Part shown: positions 43,829 to 55,569 of the stretch, piece by piece
How the letters are laid out: each line of letters begins with the position of its first letter
Position numbering within the stretch: position 1 is the stretch's first letter
Assembly (NCBI GenBank): GCA_023014485.1
Contig: JAJOZX010000926.1
Location: 937,501 to 1,001,500, forward strand
DNA length: 64,000 nt
Direction of reading: 5' to 3'
Source: Bathynomus jamesi
Taxonomy: Eukaryota > Arthropoda > Malacostraca > Isopoda > Cirolanidae
Translations under genes and position numbers: made by a program
The notes under the pieces: model-generated
The model's database searches: none
Seen by the model: the letters and a program-made list of their open reading frames with translations, nothing else
What the model was told of the DNA's origin: nothing

Positions 43829-44050
43829 GCCAAATTTTATTTGGCCCTTAAGGCTTTACTGGGCTCTAAATAATAAATAAAAGTTATTAATTTATTTGGT
43901 CCTTAAGGCTTTACCGGGCTCTAAATAATAAATAAAAGTTATTAATTTATTTGGCCCTTAAGCTTTAGGCTTTACTAGGATCTAAATTAAAAATAAGTTA
44001 TTATTAATAATACATAAATTATGAATAAGAATTATTACTTTGGGTATATA

Positions 44051-44310
44051 CAGGGTGCGGCATAAGTCGCTTTACCGAGAATAATGAAATCACCTAGCGA
44101 AGAATATTATTTATTACAGAAATTGTTCAAAGTGTCTTCCATCATGTTCAATACACCCGTTACATCTTTGAACCACTGAAAACAAATAGCGCGACACAGT
44201 TCTTTGTTATTATTCAACGTCTCGAACTCTTGGCGTATCAAAGTCTTCATGTGATCGAAGTCCCGCGGTTTCTGGCCGTAGACTCTATCTTTGATTATAC
44301 CCGACATTGA
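44051..44310 (-). pseudogene. Truncated mariner-type element with transposase tail
   Basis: Starts CAGGGTGCGGCATAAGTCGC and encodes on the minus strand SGIIKDRVYGQKPRDFDHMK and a helical tail to LNNFCNK. This is the usual segment after the 'FFLWG.lKd.VY' block of IS630-type transposases. The right terminus is missing, so the element is truncated at about 44,310. Confidence 0.78.
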
Positions 44311-45649
44311 ATAATCACTGTGATGTGAACATTCAAAAGAAATGTATCTTTAACCCTAGATTACACACGAGAAATGGATAAACAATAGTAATGTACGTTA
44401 ATCCTAGATTTTTATTCATATTCCATTATTAATCGAGATTTCAACTTGGTTTTAAATGAATTCACAATATTTTTTATATCAGCATTTAAATCATTCCATA
44501 GTTTCAATCCAATGAAAATGGATAGTTTTTGAGATGAAGACAATCTAAATTGAGGTATAACACGTTTTGATCAATTTCTGGTCTGATACGAGTGGATTTC
44601 TTGATGAGTTACAAAATATCTATTTACTCATTGTAAGTTAATGATTCTGTTCTTACACTCGTAAATGTAAATGAAATGTGCCAATTTAATTACATCATCG
44701 AGCTTTAGTAGTTTTAACTCTTTAAATAACGCACTAAAATGATCATGGAAATCAGCATCAGATAACTTTATTGCTCGTATTTAGATGACAAAAACACCGT
44801 TTAAAGCGTCGTTAGCGAAGTTTCCCCAAACGAAAGTGCGGTACGTTAAATAAGAAAGAACACGAGTATGATAAAGAGTTAATAAAACTTGTTTAGGGAC
44901 TACATGTCTTAGTTTAAACATTGTCGCAACGTTCCTCGAAAACTTTTTCGCGATATAATTTACATGATTACTCCACTGCATTCTTATCCAGCATTACACC
45001 AAGAAATTTTGTTACAGTACACTCACTCACTCCTTTACAACGATTTCATCAACATTAAGTTCATCAAAATAAACATTTCTTTTATTAGTAAAAATCATGG
45101 AATTTGTTTTTCTGGTATTTAGGAAGAGTTTATTGGTGGTCAATCATTTCATTACACTGATGAATTCTGAATTAAATATATTCTTAGCTGAATTAACATC
45201 TTTGCAAGAAAAAGACAGTTGTATCATCCGCAAACATTATCAAGTATATCAGATGAACGTGGAAGGTCATATACAATATACATAATAAAAATAATAGTGG
45301 ACCCAAAAGTGGACTCAGCAGTCCGACGGGAAGTAATAATATAAATTATACTATAATGGACCGTTTCGACAAATGTTTCCAAATGTTTATATTTGTCGTT
45401 TAGATGTTGCAAAAGGAACCCAAAAATGTGTCATTTAAGTTACAAGTTACTAAAATTTTTCGTTCTGAATAAAAATATTTCTTATGCTTTTAGGATTAAA
45501 GAAACGTATACCCGTTATTAAAGGGTTAAATCCATACGTCAAAACAATTAACCAAACCTAAGTGCCATCGTACAACTGAAGTCTCGGATGGTGTTTCCTG
45601 TTAAGGTTAAATAGTGAAGTACTCGCTAATATAGCGTAACCAAGCGTAA

Positions 45650-46075
45650 CCTAATTCCGTCACTACGCAACAAGTCTTACGAAGATAGGATAAGAGAGAC
45701 TTGCATTCACTCGAAACTAGGAGATTGAGGGGGGAGCTTATTGAAGTTTTCAAAATCGTTAATAAAATTGATAACGTAAATTTTGACAAATTGTTCATTT
45801 TCGATAATAGCAATACTCGTAATAACGGATTTAAATTATGTGGCAGACGTTTCCTTACTAATATCGCTAAAAACTTCTTTACGTTTAAAGTAATTGATAA
45901 ATGGAATAATCTTCCCGCGCGCGCGCACACACTCTCGCACACACACACACATTTAAAGCTAATGTGTTTATGGAATAAGGTCAAGAGAATGCGTGTTTAT
46001 AGAAAGTATTCTATAAACACGCACTCTCTTGACCTTATTCCATAAACACCATTAGCTTTAAATGCAAAAAACTTC
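45650..46075 (+). pseudogene. CR1 3' fragment ending in a palindrome
   Basis: Encodes LETRRLRGELIEVFKIVNKI, then NTRNNGFKLCGRRFLTNIAK and FFTFKVIDKWNNLPA, the CR1 C-terminus. After a (CA)n run at 45,929-45,950, the 3' part 'TTTATGGAATAAGGTCAAGA' at about 45,967 is repeated in inverse at 46,020-46,050, giving a hairpin of about 55-base arms. Confidence 0.8.
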
Positions 46076-46098
46076 ACTTTCTACGTGAAGGTCAAATA

Positions 46099-46254
46099 TG
46101 ATAATAAAAACCCCACTCTAATAGAGAGAGGTTATTTCCACAACAGTTTTCGATGCCCACTGGCATCCTCTTCTGTATCCACCCGAAGAGGATGCCGGTG
46201 GGCATCGAAACTGTGTGGAAATAAACTCTGTATTAGAGTGGAGTTTTTATTATC
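46099..46254. ncRNA. Inverted pair of hammerhead-like motifs (Penelope-type 3' end)
   Basis: Two inverse arms (46,099-46,165; 46,185-46,254). Plus arm: CCGAAGA (46,183-46,189), strong stem GATGCC/GGCATC with GGTG loop, then GAAA (46,207-46,210). Minus arm: CAGAAGA (46,169-46,175), the same stem, then GAAA. The two versions imply an ancestral CTGAAGA, which together with the stem and GAAA matches the hammerhead core order. Such ribozymes are known from Penelope-like terminal repeats. Stem I and the cleavage site are unproven. Confidence 0.5.
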
Positions 46255-46609
46255 ATACATTAGCTTTATTTGATTCTAAATGGATAACAGTTTATACATA
46301 AATAATCTAAATGTATTTACACTGTAAAAACTGTTTTAATATTAAATGCATGCGTGTATAAACGTGTTCCAAGAGATTTCTGTTTCATAATAGAATGTTT
46401 TTAATTGAAAACATGTTTTGTTGCTAATGCTTTGCGTTGAAATGTAATTATAAATACTTGTGAGCATGTTTAGCAGTTGAATATGCTCCTGGTGTGCGCG
46501 CGTTCCCTCTGACTTCTGGCATTATTAAAGGATTGAATTGAACTGAATAAGAATACGTTAAAGAATGCGTAAAAAATGACTATAAACAAACATATATAAA
46601 GTATATATT
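46255..46609. other. Spacer, nothing recognised
   Basis: AT-rich, no element ends seen. Confidence 0.4.
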
Positions 46610-46818
46610 GAGGGGCGGACTGAGCGGTCGGGCAATCGGGCCAGAGCCCGGGCCATTAGGGGGCCCGGCGGCCCCAGCCCGCAGTCACCATAATATCTAT
46701 TTGGTAATCTCAAATGGGTCAAGTGTCTAATCAAACTGTAATATGAAAAAGATCTGATTTCACGGGGCCCAGGACCTTATTATGCCCGAGGACCCAGGTT
46801 GCTGTCAGTCCGCCCCTG
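46610..46818. mobile_element. hAT-type MITE (GGGGCGGACTG)
   Basis: Left AGGGGCGGACTGAGCGG and right inverse GTCAGTCCGCCCCTG. GC-rich ends with GGGCCC blocks inside. Target octamers would be TATATTGA-like and TATATATA, obscured by the TA tract. Non-coding. Confidence 0.75.
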
Positions 46819-46994
46819 TATATATATATATATTTTTTGTTTTGTTTCAAAGAATGACCGCTCATGGCCACCAAAAGAAAGGTGGATAGCAGAGCGAACA
46901 CAAAACGAAGAGTATGGAACAACTAATGGAAATGAACAATAGACGGGGGAGGAGGAGGAGGAGGTGGGAGAAAAGCAGAAAGATCATAGTGGGG

Positions 46995-49900
46995 TCACAG
47001 CCGGTAAAGAAGTCGGGAGCGAAAGAGGAAGGAGAACAACCCGGTTATCGAAAAGTAGGGACCTTCAGACAGAAGAACGCCAAGCCTATCACAAAGCCCG
47101 ACGCTCTCCAAAAAGGGAAAATACTCTGCGCGCAGCACAGAGTAAAGCGGACACTCCACCAGGAGGTGGGCAACTGTACGTAGGACGTCACAATTGGGAC
47201 ATCGGGGCACCCGATCCCCGGCCATCAAATAGCCATGGGTCAGGTGGGTGTGGCCAATACGGAGGCGGGCCAGAGCCACCTCCTTATGGCGCGACCGATG
47301 GAAGGAAGAGGCCCAACATCCCAACTTGGGTTTAATCTTGCAAAGTTTGTTATCCGTAGCGCCATCCCAGCGACTCTGCCACCGGGAGCGCAAAAACCTA
47401 CGGAAGCCAGGGATATAATCAGAAAAAGGGAGGGACACAGGTGAAACCTGCAGTCGGCACGCGGAACGGGCAGCTCGATCGGCAGCCTCATTTCCAGCCA
47501 CGTTAACATGTGCTGGGACCCAGCAAAATACCACCACCTTGCCACCGAAAGCGACAAGAGTATGGTACAGTAGCTGGATTCGTCGGACCAGCGGGTGGAC
47601 AGAGTCAAAACACTCCAGGCCATCCAGGGCACTGCGGGAATCCGAATGGATGACGAACGACCCATCCGGATGCTCCCGCACCACCTCCAGAGCGCTCAGA
47701 ATGGCATAGAGCTCCGCCGTAAAAACGGAAGCCTCATCAGGGAGACGGGTACATCGGGGAGCAAGGGCAGACGACTGGGGAACAGCCGCGGATCCAACGC
47801 CCCCCGACGACCTCGAGCCATCCGTGAAGATCGCAACACATGTAGAGTGACACGCCGCATGCTGAAGGAACAGAGACCGAAGCAAGGCAGAGTCCGACTC
47901 GGTCCTGCGAACGGGGCGCAACGCCCTACAGCACGCAACAGGGGTGCTCTCCCAAGGTGCAACACCCCTGAAAGAGACCGGTATAACGGATGGAGGGGGA
48001 GTGCCCATACCATCGAGGAGGGAGGTCACCGTGTCGGTGAAATACCAACCCCCATCCCGGCAGAACGCCCTCTCAACCACCTGGAACAGAGGAGAGGTGG
48101 GAAGACGGAGGATCCGGAGATAGTGTTTAGCAATGAGGAACGACCTCCGATCCTCCAAGGGAGGGATGTCGCACTCAACCTGCAGACTATCAACCGGAGA
48201 GGAGCGGAAGGCGCCAGATGACATGCGCAGTCCTCTAGAGAGGACCGGATCCAGTATCCGAAGGGCCGTGCGGGAGGCGGAGCCATACACCACACTCCCA
48301 TAGTCTAATTTGGACTGTACCAGGGACACGTACAAACGGAGGAGCGTCCGCCTATCCGCGCCCCATGTAGTATGCGACAGATGCCCCAGCAAATCCAGGG
48401 TACGTCTCGCGGACTCGCGCAGCCGGCGAAGGTGGGGAACCCAGCTCAAACGGCTGTCGAAAACCATACCCAAGAAGAGTACTGATGGAACGAGGGCCAG
48501 AGTCTGACCCCCGAGTGTAAGGTTAAAGGCCGGGATGGCGCCGGATCCCCGTCTCCTCGACGGAAGGAAGGCCACACACGAAGTCTTCGGGGAAGACAAC
48601 GTAAGGCCCACCGACGACGCCCAGCGTTCAACCCGATTGACCGCGAGTTGGACTTGCCTCTCCATGAGGGGGGGACTCGTCCCCGCGGCATAGACAGCCA
48701 GATCATCTGCGTAGATGGAACAGCGCACCGAGGGCGGAAGAGCTCCCGGTAGCGCAGACATAACTAGGTTGAAGCAGGAGACGCTTAACACACACCCCTG
48801 GGGCACCCCCTCCTCCTGAACATACAGGGCAGATAGGGCCGCCCCATTACGGACGCGGAAAGTGCGACGGCAGAGGAAGTTGCGAAGAAACTTGGGCAAA
48901 AAGCCCACAAAACCAAGAGACTTCAAAGGGTCCATGACAACTCCCCGACGGGTCGTGTCATAGGCCTTTTGGACGTCGAAAAAGACGGCCAGAACAAGAT
49001 TCCGGCGGGAAAATGCCTCCCGTACATCATGGCCAAGGAGGAAAAGGGGGTCCAGAGTACCCCGAAATCGACGAAAACCATACTGGGTCGGGGGGTATAA
49101 CCCAAGCGACTCCAGTGTAAAGGAAAGTCGGACGGCCACCATCTTTTCGAGGAGCTTGCATAAGCAGCTCGTCAAAGCAATAGGCCGATAGCTCGCCACC
49201 TCCGCCGGATCCTTCCCCGGCTTAGGTATCGGGACCACAATCGCCTCCCTCCAACGGGAAGGGAACGACCCCTCAACCCACACCCGGTTGAAAAGATCCA
49301 GCAAGAAGTGCAGGGCCATCGGGTGCAGATTCCAAAGAAAGTCATACGGAATGTCATCAGGGCCAGGGGCGGAAGAACGACGGGTTGCCAAGGCAGCCCG
49401 AAGTTCCCGCATCGGAAAGAGATGGTTATAGGGCTCGTTCCCAGGGGGCGGGAACGTGACCTCCGATAAAGGGCGATCCGCAGCTGAAGGCGAACGGGAA
49501 ACCGCAGCAAAAGCACCGGCCAGCCGATCAGCCACAGCAGCAGGATCCGAAAGGAAGCGTCCCCGTCCCGAAGGACAGGGCGACTAGCAGGGACTGGCTT
49601 CCCCTCGATACTACGTACCTTCCGCCACACAGCAGCAGAAGGGGTAGATGAGGAGATGCCGGACACAAAAGCACGCCAAGAGGCCCGACGGGCCAACTTG
49701 AGAGTCCGGCGGGCGAAAGCCTTCGCCCGCCGCATCTCAATCAAGTGGCCCGCGCGCCGGGTGCGGTGGAAGCGGCGCGTTGCCCTCTTCCTCTCGCACA
49801 CCGCCTGGTGACATGTTGGAGTCCACCACGGGACGCTACGAGTCCGCGGGTTACCGGAAGATCGAGGAATACAGTCCTCCGCGACGCCCATCACCACCCG

Positions 49901-50670
49901 CTCGAAGAACTCCAAGCTCTCATCCACAGAGCCAAAGCTCAATACCGAACGGACAATGACGGAACGAGCTCTGAAAGATGGCCAGTCCGCCCGCGCAAGG
50001 CACCACCTCGGTCGAGACGAAACGCCCGGCTGCGGACCGACCGGCTCAAGACAGACTGGGTAATGATCACTGCCATAAGAGTCCCCCAACACCTTCCACG
50101 AAAAATCGAGTAAGGCATCGAGGGACACCAAGGAGAGATCAATACAGGTAAATGAACCCGTGGGTTCGTGGAAGTAAGTAGGTTCACCGGAATTGAGACA
50201 CGCAAAGGAAAGTTCCTCCATTAAGGAGAGTAAAATACCAGCAACATTAGTCGACCGAACATCTCCCCAAGCCGGGTCGCGACTGTTAAAGTCCCCGAGG
50301 AGGAGAAACGGTCGGGGTAGTTGCAGCACCAACTCGCGAACCGCGTCGCGAGAAGGAGGGTCATGAGGAGGAATATAAACCGAGCAGGCAGTGTACTGGC
50401 GATCTAAAAAGAGCCGCACAGCCACAGCCTGCAAGGAAGTGCGAAGAGGCACACCACGCGATGGTAACGAATGATGCACGTAAATCGCCGCACCCGCCGG
50501 CGGGTGCGCTCATCCGGGGTGCAAGGGAAACCAACATAGCCAGAGAGACGAGGGAGTCCCCGCGCAGCCAGGATAGTCTCCTGGAGACAAACACAGGAAG
50601 GCCGCTCGCTCTCCAGCAGGGAGGCAAGGTTCTCCCAGTTAGCTAAAAGCCCCCTACAGTTCCAATGCAA
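46995..50670 (-). pseudogene. I-type ORF2: endonuclease, reverse transcriptase, RNase H; two frameshifts
   Basis: Makes cDNA by target-primed reverse transcription. It starts MHWNCRGLLANWENLASLLE (50,670) with VCLQET. After a frame change near 50,480-50,500 it has LLGDFNSRDPAW and GSDHYPVCLE. After another near 49,540 follow PGPDDIPYDFLW, SYRPIALTSCLCK, FFDVQKAYDTT, GVPQGCVLS and YADDLAVYA (about 48,700). RNase H residues appear in FTDGSRSS, AELYAI, HSDSRSAL and NEAADRAA, and a Cys-His motif (PNCDVLRTVAHLLVECPLY) precedes the C-terminus at 46,995. The last frame is open for 846 codons. RNase H plus this order indicates the I group rather than R1 or Jockey. Confidence 0.9.
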
Positions 50671-50689
50671 GATGGAACTGTAAGGGGAA

Positions 50690-52666
50690 GCGGCATTATA
50701 AGAGGCAGAGAAAACAGCGAAATAGCCACGGACCTAGCTGAGCAGCAAACTCAACGGTCCGTAACCAGGGACGGAATCGGTTTCCCCGACTCACCCAGAA
50801 CTGGGGGGGTAGGGGCCACCGACTCCGCATCTGCTGTACCCGTAGTAGAACGAGAAGTGGAGAGTAGAACAGGGAGGTCAGAGGGGGGCTCTCCCGGCGG
50901 GGGGAGAGACGACGAGTCGGGCCCAGCCGAAACCCCCAACTCCCCACCAGAGGGGGACCGGGGGGAACCAGCTGTTCGAGGGCTCGTCAACCAGACAAGC
51001 ACTGACGGGGGGGAGAGGAAAGGTCGACCACAGGTGGGAGAGGTAGATCCAGAAGAGAGACCCGACCACTCTCAGCAGGAGCCAGAGGGAGAGAGACTCC
51101 ATGAAGGAGGGCCAGGCCCCTCTCGACCGGGTCTATCATGGGAACAGAGTCAGTAATCGAGGGTGTCATGGGGCGGTGTACCTCGACCGACACCCGGACA
51201 CTGGTCGGGGCACCGGGAGGTGACGCCTCACCAGCCCTCCGTATAGGGGGGGGGAAGTCCCGAGCGGATCAGGAACAGCGCGCCGCTTCCCCTCCGGTGA
51301 AGACGGGAAGAAGGGAAGCAAGGCGAGCAGTAGTCAGGATCGGGTCGGAAGGACTCCGACTCCGACCACGGCGACGCTTCCTCCTCTCCTTCGGGGCATC
51401 CCCCTCCCCACCCGAGAGACGAGTAGGCAAGGATCCAGACCCCAAGGCCGGAGGGGGAGAAGGGGCACTTGTAGGCAGGGAATCAGATGGGATGTCAGAA
51501 AGTGAGGCAGAGGAACAAGAAGGACCCGCGGCGCCAGGAGGACCACCAACCCCCGGACTTCCAGGGGGGGCACCACTCCAGTAGACGCCGGGGTAGCACG
51601 GGAGGGGCCCGAGGACCCGCCAGGGCCAAGAGCCGCAGCGTAGGACAACCCCCGCCGCGGCTCCCGGTCACGGATCTTATCGCGCGCCTCCCGCGCACTA
51701 AGGAATTCGGTAGTCCTTAAGGACCGCACCTCAAATTCAAACTTGAAAACGGGACAGTCCCGAGAAGAGGAAGGGTGGGCCCCCGAACAGTTCGAGCACC
51801 GCGGGGGCTTCGTGCACGGGTAGGGTGCGCAGGCCCACCGCAGCGGACACATAGCTTACCCTCACGGCGGCACGCAGAGCTAACATGGCCGAACCGGTTG
51901 CAGCCAAAGCAGCGAACCGGGTCAGGCACATATGGTCGCACCGAAAACTCACACGACCGGCGATCACCCATGCCCCAGAACACCTGGGCCGGAGGCACAA
52001 GGGAGTCAAAGGTCAGGAGCAGACGAGCGGACGGGGTAAGAGCACCATCCTGGCGCGACGAAAAGCGGAAGACCTTCGTCACCCCCTGGGGGGCAAGATC
52101 CTCCTGCAACTCGCCAACCGGGATTGACAGCAGACGGGAAGCGAAAATGGTGCCTTGACAGCTATTCAATTGCGGATGGGGAGTCACAGAAACTCTGCAA
52201 CCCAAGACATCCTGCAACTGTAGAAGGGACCCAGTCACCCCCGAAGAACGGGACTTCAAAAGAAGAGACCCATCCTCAGAGGGCGGATATCATAACGACA
52301 GGGAACCCCTATCGTCTTAAGGCGCTGAAACACCCGTTCCGAGTTGCCCGGAAGGGAGCCAGCGGAAGGGCGGAGAACAAGGAACCTGTCCACCGGACAG
52401 AAATTGACAGCAGAGACAGGTCCATGTGTAACGGTAACCGAGAGTGGGCGAGAGAACAAGGGCCGCGAAGACCCCGCCCTACGGCCACCACGAGTCCGGC
52501 CACGAGAGCCAGACACCGCAGAGGACGAGAGGGGGCCATACGGCTTGAGGGTCAATCCAGCGGAGGCAGAGGCCGCTGAACGACCAGAAGTAGTAGTCTG
52601 ATCCAAATCCAAGGGCGGGCCAGAGTCGTCAACAAGAGGGGAGTGAAGTTTAGAATTAGAACCCAT
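50690..52666 (-). pseudogene. I-type ORF1: gag-like RNA-binding protein, frameshifted
   Basis: Probable start MGSNSKLHSPLVDDSG at 52,666. It runs ERVFQRLKTIGVPCRYDIRP, shifts frame near 52,260 to SSGVTGSLLQLQDVLGCRVS, then carries CCHC zinc knuckles (CFGCNRFGHVSSACR, then CVRCGGPAHP, then, after a shift near 51,845, CSNCSGAHPSSSRDCPVF). A further EFLSAREARDKIRDRE block follows. Downstream to about 50,690 several frames with Pro/Ser-rich sequence alternate, divided by G or C runs. It would package the element RNA. The exact C-terminus cannot be set. Confidence 0.78.
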
Positions 52667-53155
52667 AAACAGTATTTTTACAAAAACGGCAGCCTCGGAC
52701 CCAAGGCGATGCACCAGCCGCCGCTGCATCCTTCAAAGCGCAGGCCCAACGTCCCGGGTAGCCCGCCCCCCAACCTAACTGTCGTTTTAAAAACAGCAGA
52801 TTGGCACTACGGAGATTTGTCCGTTAAGGGCCAAGCAAAGACCCAATCCAGACGCAGCAGCGGTCCGGGCGCCCGTACCGTCCCCGGAGCACGGCTCAGC
52901 CACGGAGCGATGCCCCCCGGCGGGTGCACCCGATGACCCCAAGACTGCAAATACAAACAGAGGGGGGGGGATACTACGATTGACAGAGGCACAGGACCGA
53001 GTCAAAACAAAAGAAATTCCGGGAGAGACGGGGGGGGGGGGAAAACGCAACTAGGTAACTCTTCGCCCACACCCCGCGAGGAGTTGAGGAAACCTCAACA
53101 ACCCACGAGGTGTACGAGCCCCCTCGGCCCGGCAAGCCGGAGTACCTAATCGAGG

Positions 53156-53158
<3 letters not shown>

Positions 53159-53198
<40 letters not shown>

Positions 53199-53228
53199 TT
53201 CATCGTGTGTGTGTGTGTGTGTGTGTGT
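53159..53228. repeat. (TA)n followed by (GT)n
   Basis: TA at 53,159-53,196 and GT at 53,205-53,228, bordering the 5' end of the I-type LINE. 53,229-53,580 contains nothing recognised except further TA at 53,524-53,575. Confidence 0.9.
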
Positions 53229-53528
53229 GATAAATCCCTCTAAAAGAGATTCTTCTTTATATCTAATTTTTTTTAAAGAGAACGACAATGCACTTACGCT
53301 ATATTTTCACCACCTTATTGCTGGTTTGACGTTTAATCGTCAAGCAATAAATTAGTTAATCGACACAACACGGCGGTCTGGCACAATGCCATACCTCCTG
53401 ATTGGAACATCTGGACGACAAGACCAGAAGCTCACGGTCAGCATATGCTTCATCTAGTGATAAAAAAAATAAAATAAAAATTATATATACAGAATATATA
53501 TTTTTTTAATTTTTGGACGTCTAATATA

Positions 53529-53566
<38 letters not shown>

Positions 53567-53599
53567 ATATATATATCCCCGCAAGGGGGTTCTAAGCTC

Positions 53600-53870
53600 G
53601 TGCTCTTGAGTGCTCTTTGTGCTCGTTTGTACGTGCTTGTTCCTGGAGGTTTCACGTGCGCCCTCCCGGCCCTAGCACCCAAGGATGATGGGGCTCGACC
53701 CTGCAGTCCTTGTCATCCTTGGTCTTTTTCCACTTCGACTGTCCCCTCCACCCTTTCTTTTTCCTCTGTCTTTCCTCTCACTTTTTCTTTGTTTTTCCGC
53801 TGAGATATGCCCTTTAAATAGAGGCGAATCGGTTCTTCCTGAACTAAAAAAAAAAAAAAAAAATACATAT
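53600..53870 (+). repeat. Probable LINE 3' end with A tail
   Basis: GC-rich to pyrimidine-rich sequence ending 'CGGTTCTTCCTGAAC' and about 20 A residues (53,846-53,863), then TA repeats. The A tail and TA flank suggest a retroposed 3' end, but no coding motif identifies the family. Confidence 0.45.
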
Positions 53871-53887
53871 ATATATATTATATACTG

Positions 53888-53945
<58 letters not shown>

Positions 53946-53947
53946 TA

Positions 53948-54875
53948 GGGTAATTCAATAAGTGTCCGCACTTTTTATTTTCACATCTGATAGATTATAA
54001 ACACACCACTTCTCAACATAGTCTCCCTGTTTCTCAATACACTTAGTCCAGCAATCTACAAGCTTCCTAATGCCATCACAAAAAGTGTTTGGCTGTGTGC
54101 GTAGCTAGTCATGCACCACCGCCTCCATCATCGCCAGTTGACAGAAGAGCACAAGCGTAATCGTATGGACGTCTGCTCTCGTCTTCTGGCGCGGTATCAT
54201 AATGAAGGTGAAAACTTTTTGGAGCGCATTATCACTGGAGATGAAACCTGGATCGATCACTATGAACCAGAAAGCAAACGACAGAGCATGCAATGGAAGC
54301 ATCCAACATCTCCCGTTGCAAGGAATTTCAAAGCGCAGCCGTCAGCAGGTAAAGTTATGCTAACACTGTTTTGGGCTACACGAGGCCCTATCCTTGAACA
54401 TTATTTAGAGCGTGGAACTACAGTAACGAGTGCATCGTATTCTGACATGCTTCGGAATGAGTTAAAGTAAGCAATTCGCACAAAACGGAGAGGGAGATTG
54501 TCGGAAGGTGTTATTCTGTTACACGACAACGCGTGTCCTCATACCGCTGCACAGATTATAAAATGCCTTCAAGAACTTAAATTTTAAGTTCTCGACCATC
54601 CAGCCTACAGTCCAGACCTGGCACCTTCGGATTTTTACCCGTTTGGACCACTAAAAGACGCTTTGTAAGGTCAGCGATTCCAAGGCGATGATGACCTGAA
54701 GGAGGCGGTGTATGACTGGCTACGCACAGAGCCAAAAACATTCTTTTGTGATGGCATTAGGAAGCTTGTAGATCGCTGGACTAAGTGTATTGAGAAACAG
54801 GGAGACTATGTTGAGAAGTGATGTGTTTATCTATCAGATGTGAAAATAAAAAGTGCGGATACTTATTGAATTACC
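53948..54875. mobile_element. mariner (DD34D) element, left end replaced by inverted right end
   Basis: Ends GGGTAATTCAATAAGTGTCC and inverse. The left arm (53,948-54,127) is an inverse copy of the right end (54,702-54,875), including its coding sequence, so the true 5' end and transposase N-terminus are lost. TA tracts flank it. Confidence 0.85.
54111..54822 (+). pseudogene. mariner transposase, catalytic domain with stops
   Basis: Plus strand from about 54,128: RQLTEEHKRNRMDVCSRLLA, GDETWIDHYEPESKRQSMQW (first D), HDNACPHTA (second D, about 54,522) and YSPDLAPSDFYPF (third D, about 54,610). 34 residues between the last two give DD34D, the classic mariner spacing. Stops occur at about 54,468, 54,585 and 54,666. 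It ends KQGDYVEK near 54,822. The N-terminal HTH is missing because of the inverted duplication. Confidence 0.87.
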
Positions 54876-55033
54876 CTCATATATATATATATAATAATAT
54901 ATATATATAATCAGCTGAGATTTTTATTGGTAAAGTCATCATCATTTTCCTTGCCAGTTTACTCTGTTGAGAAGGGTGCCAAACTATTTAACGGTTTTGG
55001 AGTATGGTATGGTCAGAAACTAGTACAGCGCTC

Positions 55034-55177
55034 ATGCCAGACGAACGCGGCCCATTGGTGGAACTTCTGTATTATCATCAGCATTATCGAGAATCAATCC
55101 TCCGACCACAGCTTCTTCACTTCGCTTATACGGAAACGGTGTTACCCACTGACCCGCGGACGTTGGTTGGAACATAG
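55034..55177 (+). other. Short unassigned reading frame
   Basis: A 47-codon frame MPDERGPLVELLYYHQHYRE to TDPRTLVGT with plausible codon use, but no recognised domain or neighbour. It may be a remnant of a transposon. The flanks 54,916-55,033 and 55,178-55,569 show nothing else clear; 'TTAACTCTTTCCGTC' at 55,313 may be a piggyBac-type end. Confidence 0.25.
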
Positions 55178-55569
55178 TAGAAGGCAATTTTTATATGAAG
55201 GTTAGTTTTCTGAAAGACTGTTCCCCTTCAGCTACCGTAAGTTTCAGAAGAAGCCTTATTGCTACACACGTTTCTTCTGCCAGATTTTCTATCGTAACTC
55301 TGTAGATTGAATTAACTCTTTCCGTCTCAGTGGGTCCAAATGGATCCATAATAGTGTACTCGTTCTCTTAATTCGTAAATATATCGGGCCGGAAAGTGTC
55401 AAGAAACTCCACTGGCGTAAAAAAATTCTGGAATGTAATCGTAAAAAATTTAATGGAATTTTGTAAAAAAAATTTTAATGAAAATTAACACGAAATTTCA
55501 TGGAAGAATTTAACCGGTTGAGGATCATTTATAAAATTCGGGACAGTTTGTTGATAGCAGAATTATAAA

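Larger units (their letters stand above)
43580..45400 (-). pseudogene. LINE family X, copy 2
   Basis: Minus strand: a decayed ...PLLFLLYIV region (about 45,290), LPRSSDILDN, then FADDTT with a frame shift (about 45,235), LNTRKTNSMIF (about 45,110), and WSNHVNYIAKKFSRNVATMF with LRHVVPKQVLLTLYHTRVLS (about 44,975-44,850). The 3' region holds three 'AGCCCAGTAAAGCCT' units in tandem (43,840-44,010). It is the sister of the 39-42 kb copy and carries other insertions (43,685-43,828 and 44,051-44,310). Confidence 0.75.
46836..53158 (-). mobile_element. I-clade LINE, GC-rich, about full length
   Basis: About 6.3 kb between a TA tract on the left (46,818-46,833) and one on the right (53,159-53,196). 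It carries a gag-like ORF1, and an ORF2 with endonuclease, reverse transcriptase and RNase H. The region is strikingly GC-rich compared with its surroundings. The 5' region (52,730-53,158) is GC-rich and non-coding; the 3' tail is short (46,836-46,994). Confidence 0.85.

Noticed and set aside
47595..48221. Plus-strand long frames in the 47-52 kb region
   Set aside because: They are shadows of the minus-strand I-type LINE in GC-rich sequence, with no domain, and the minus frame carries all retroelement motifs.
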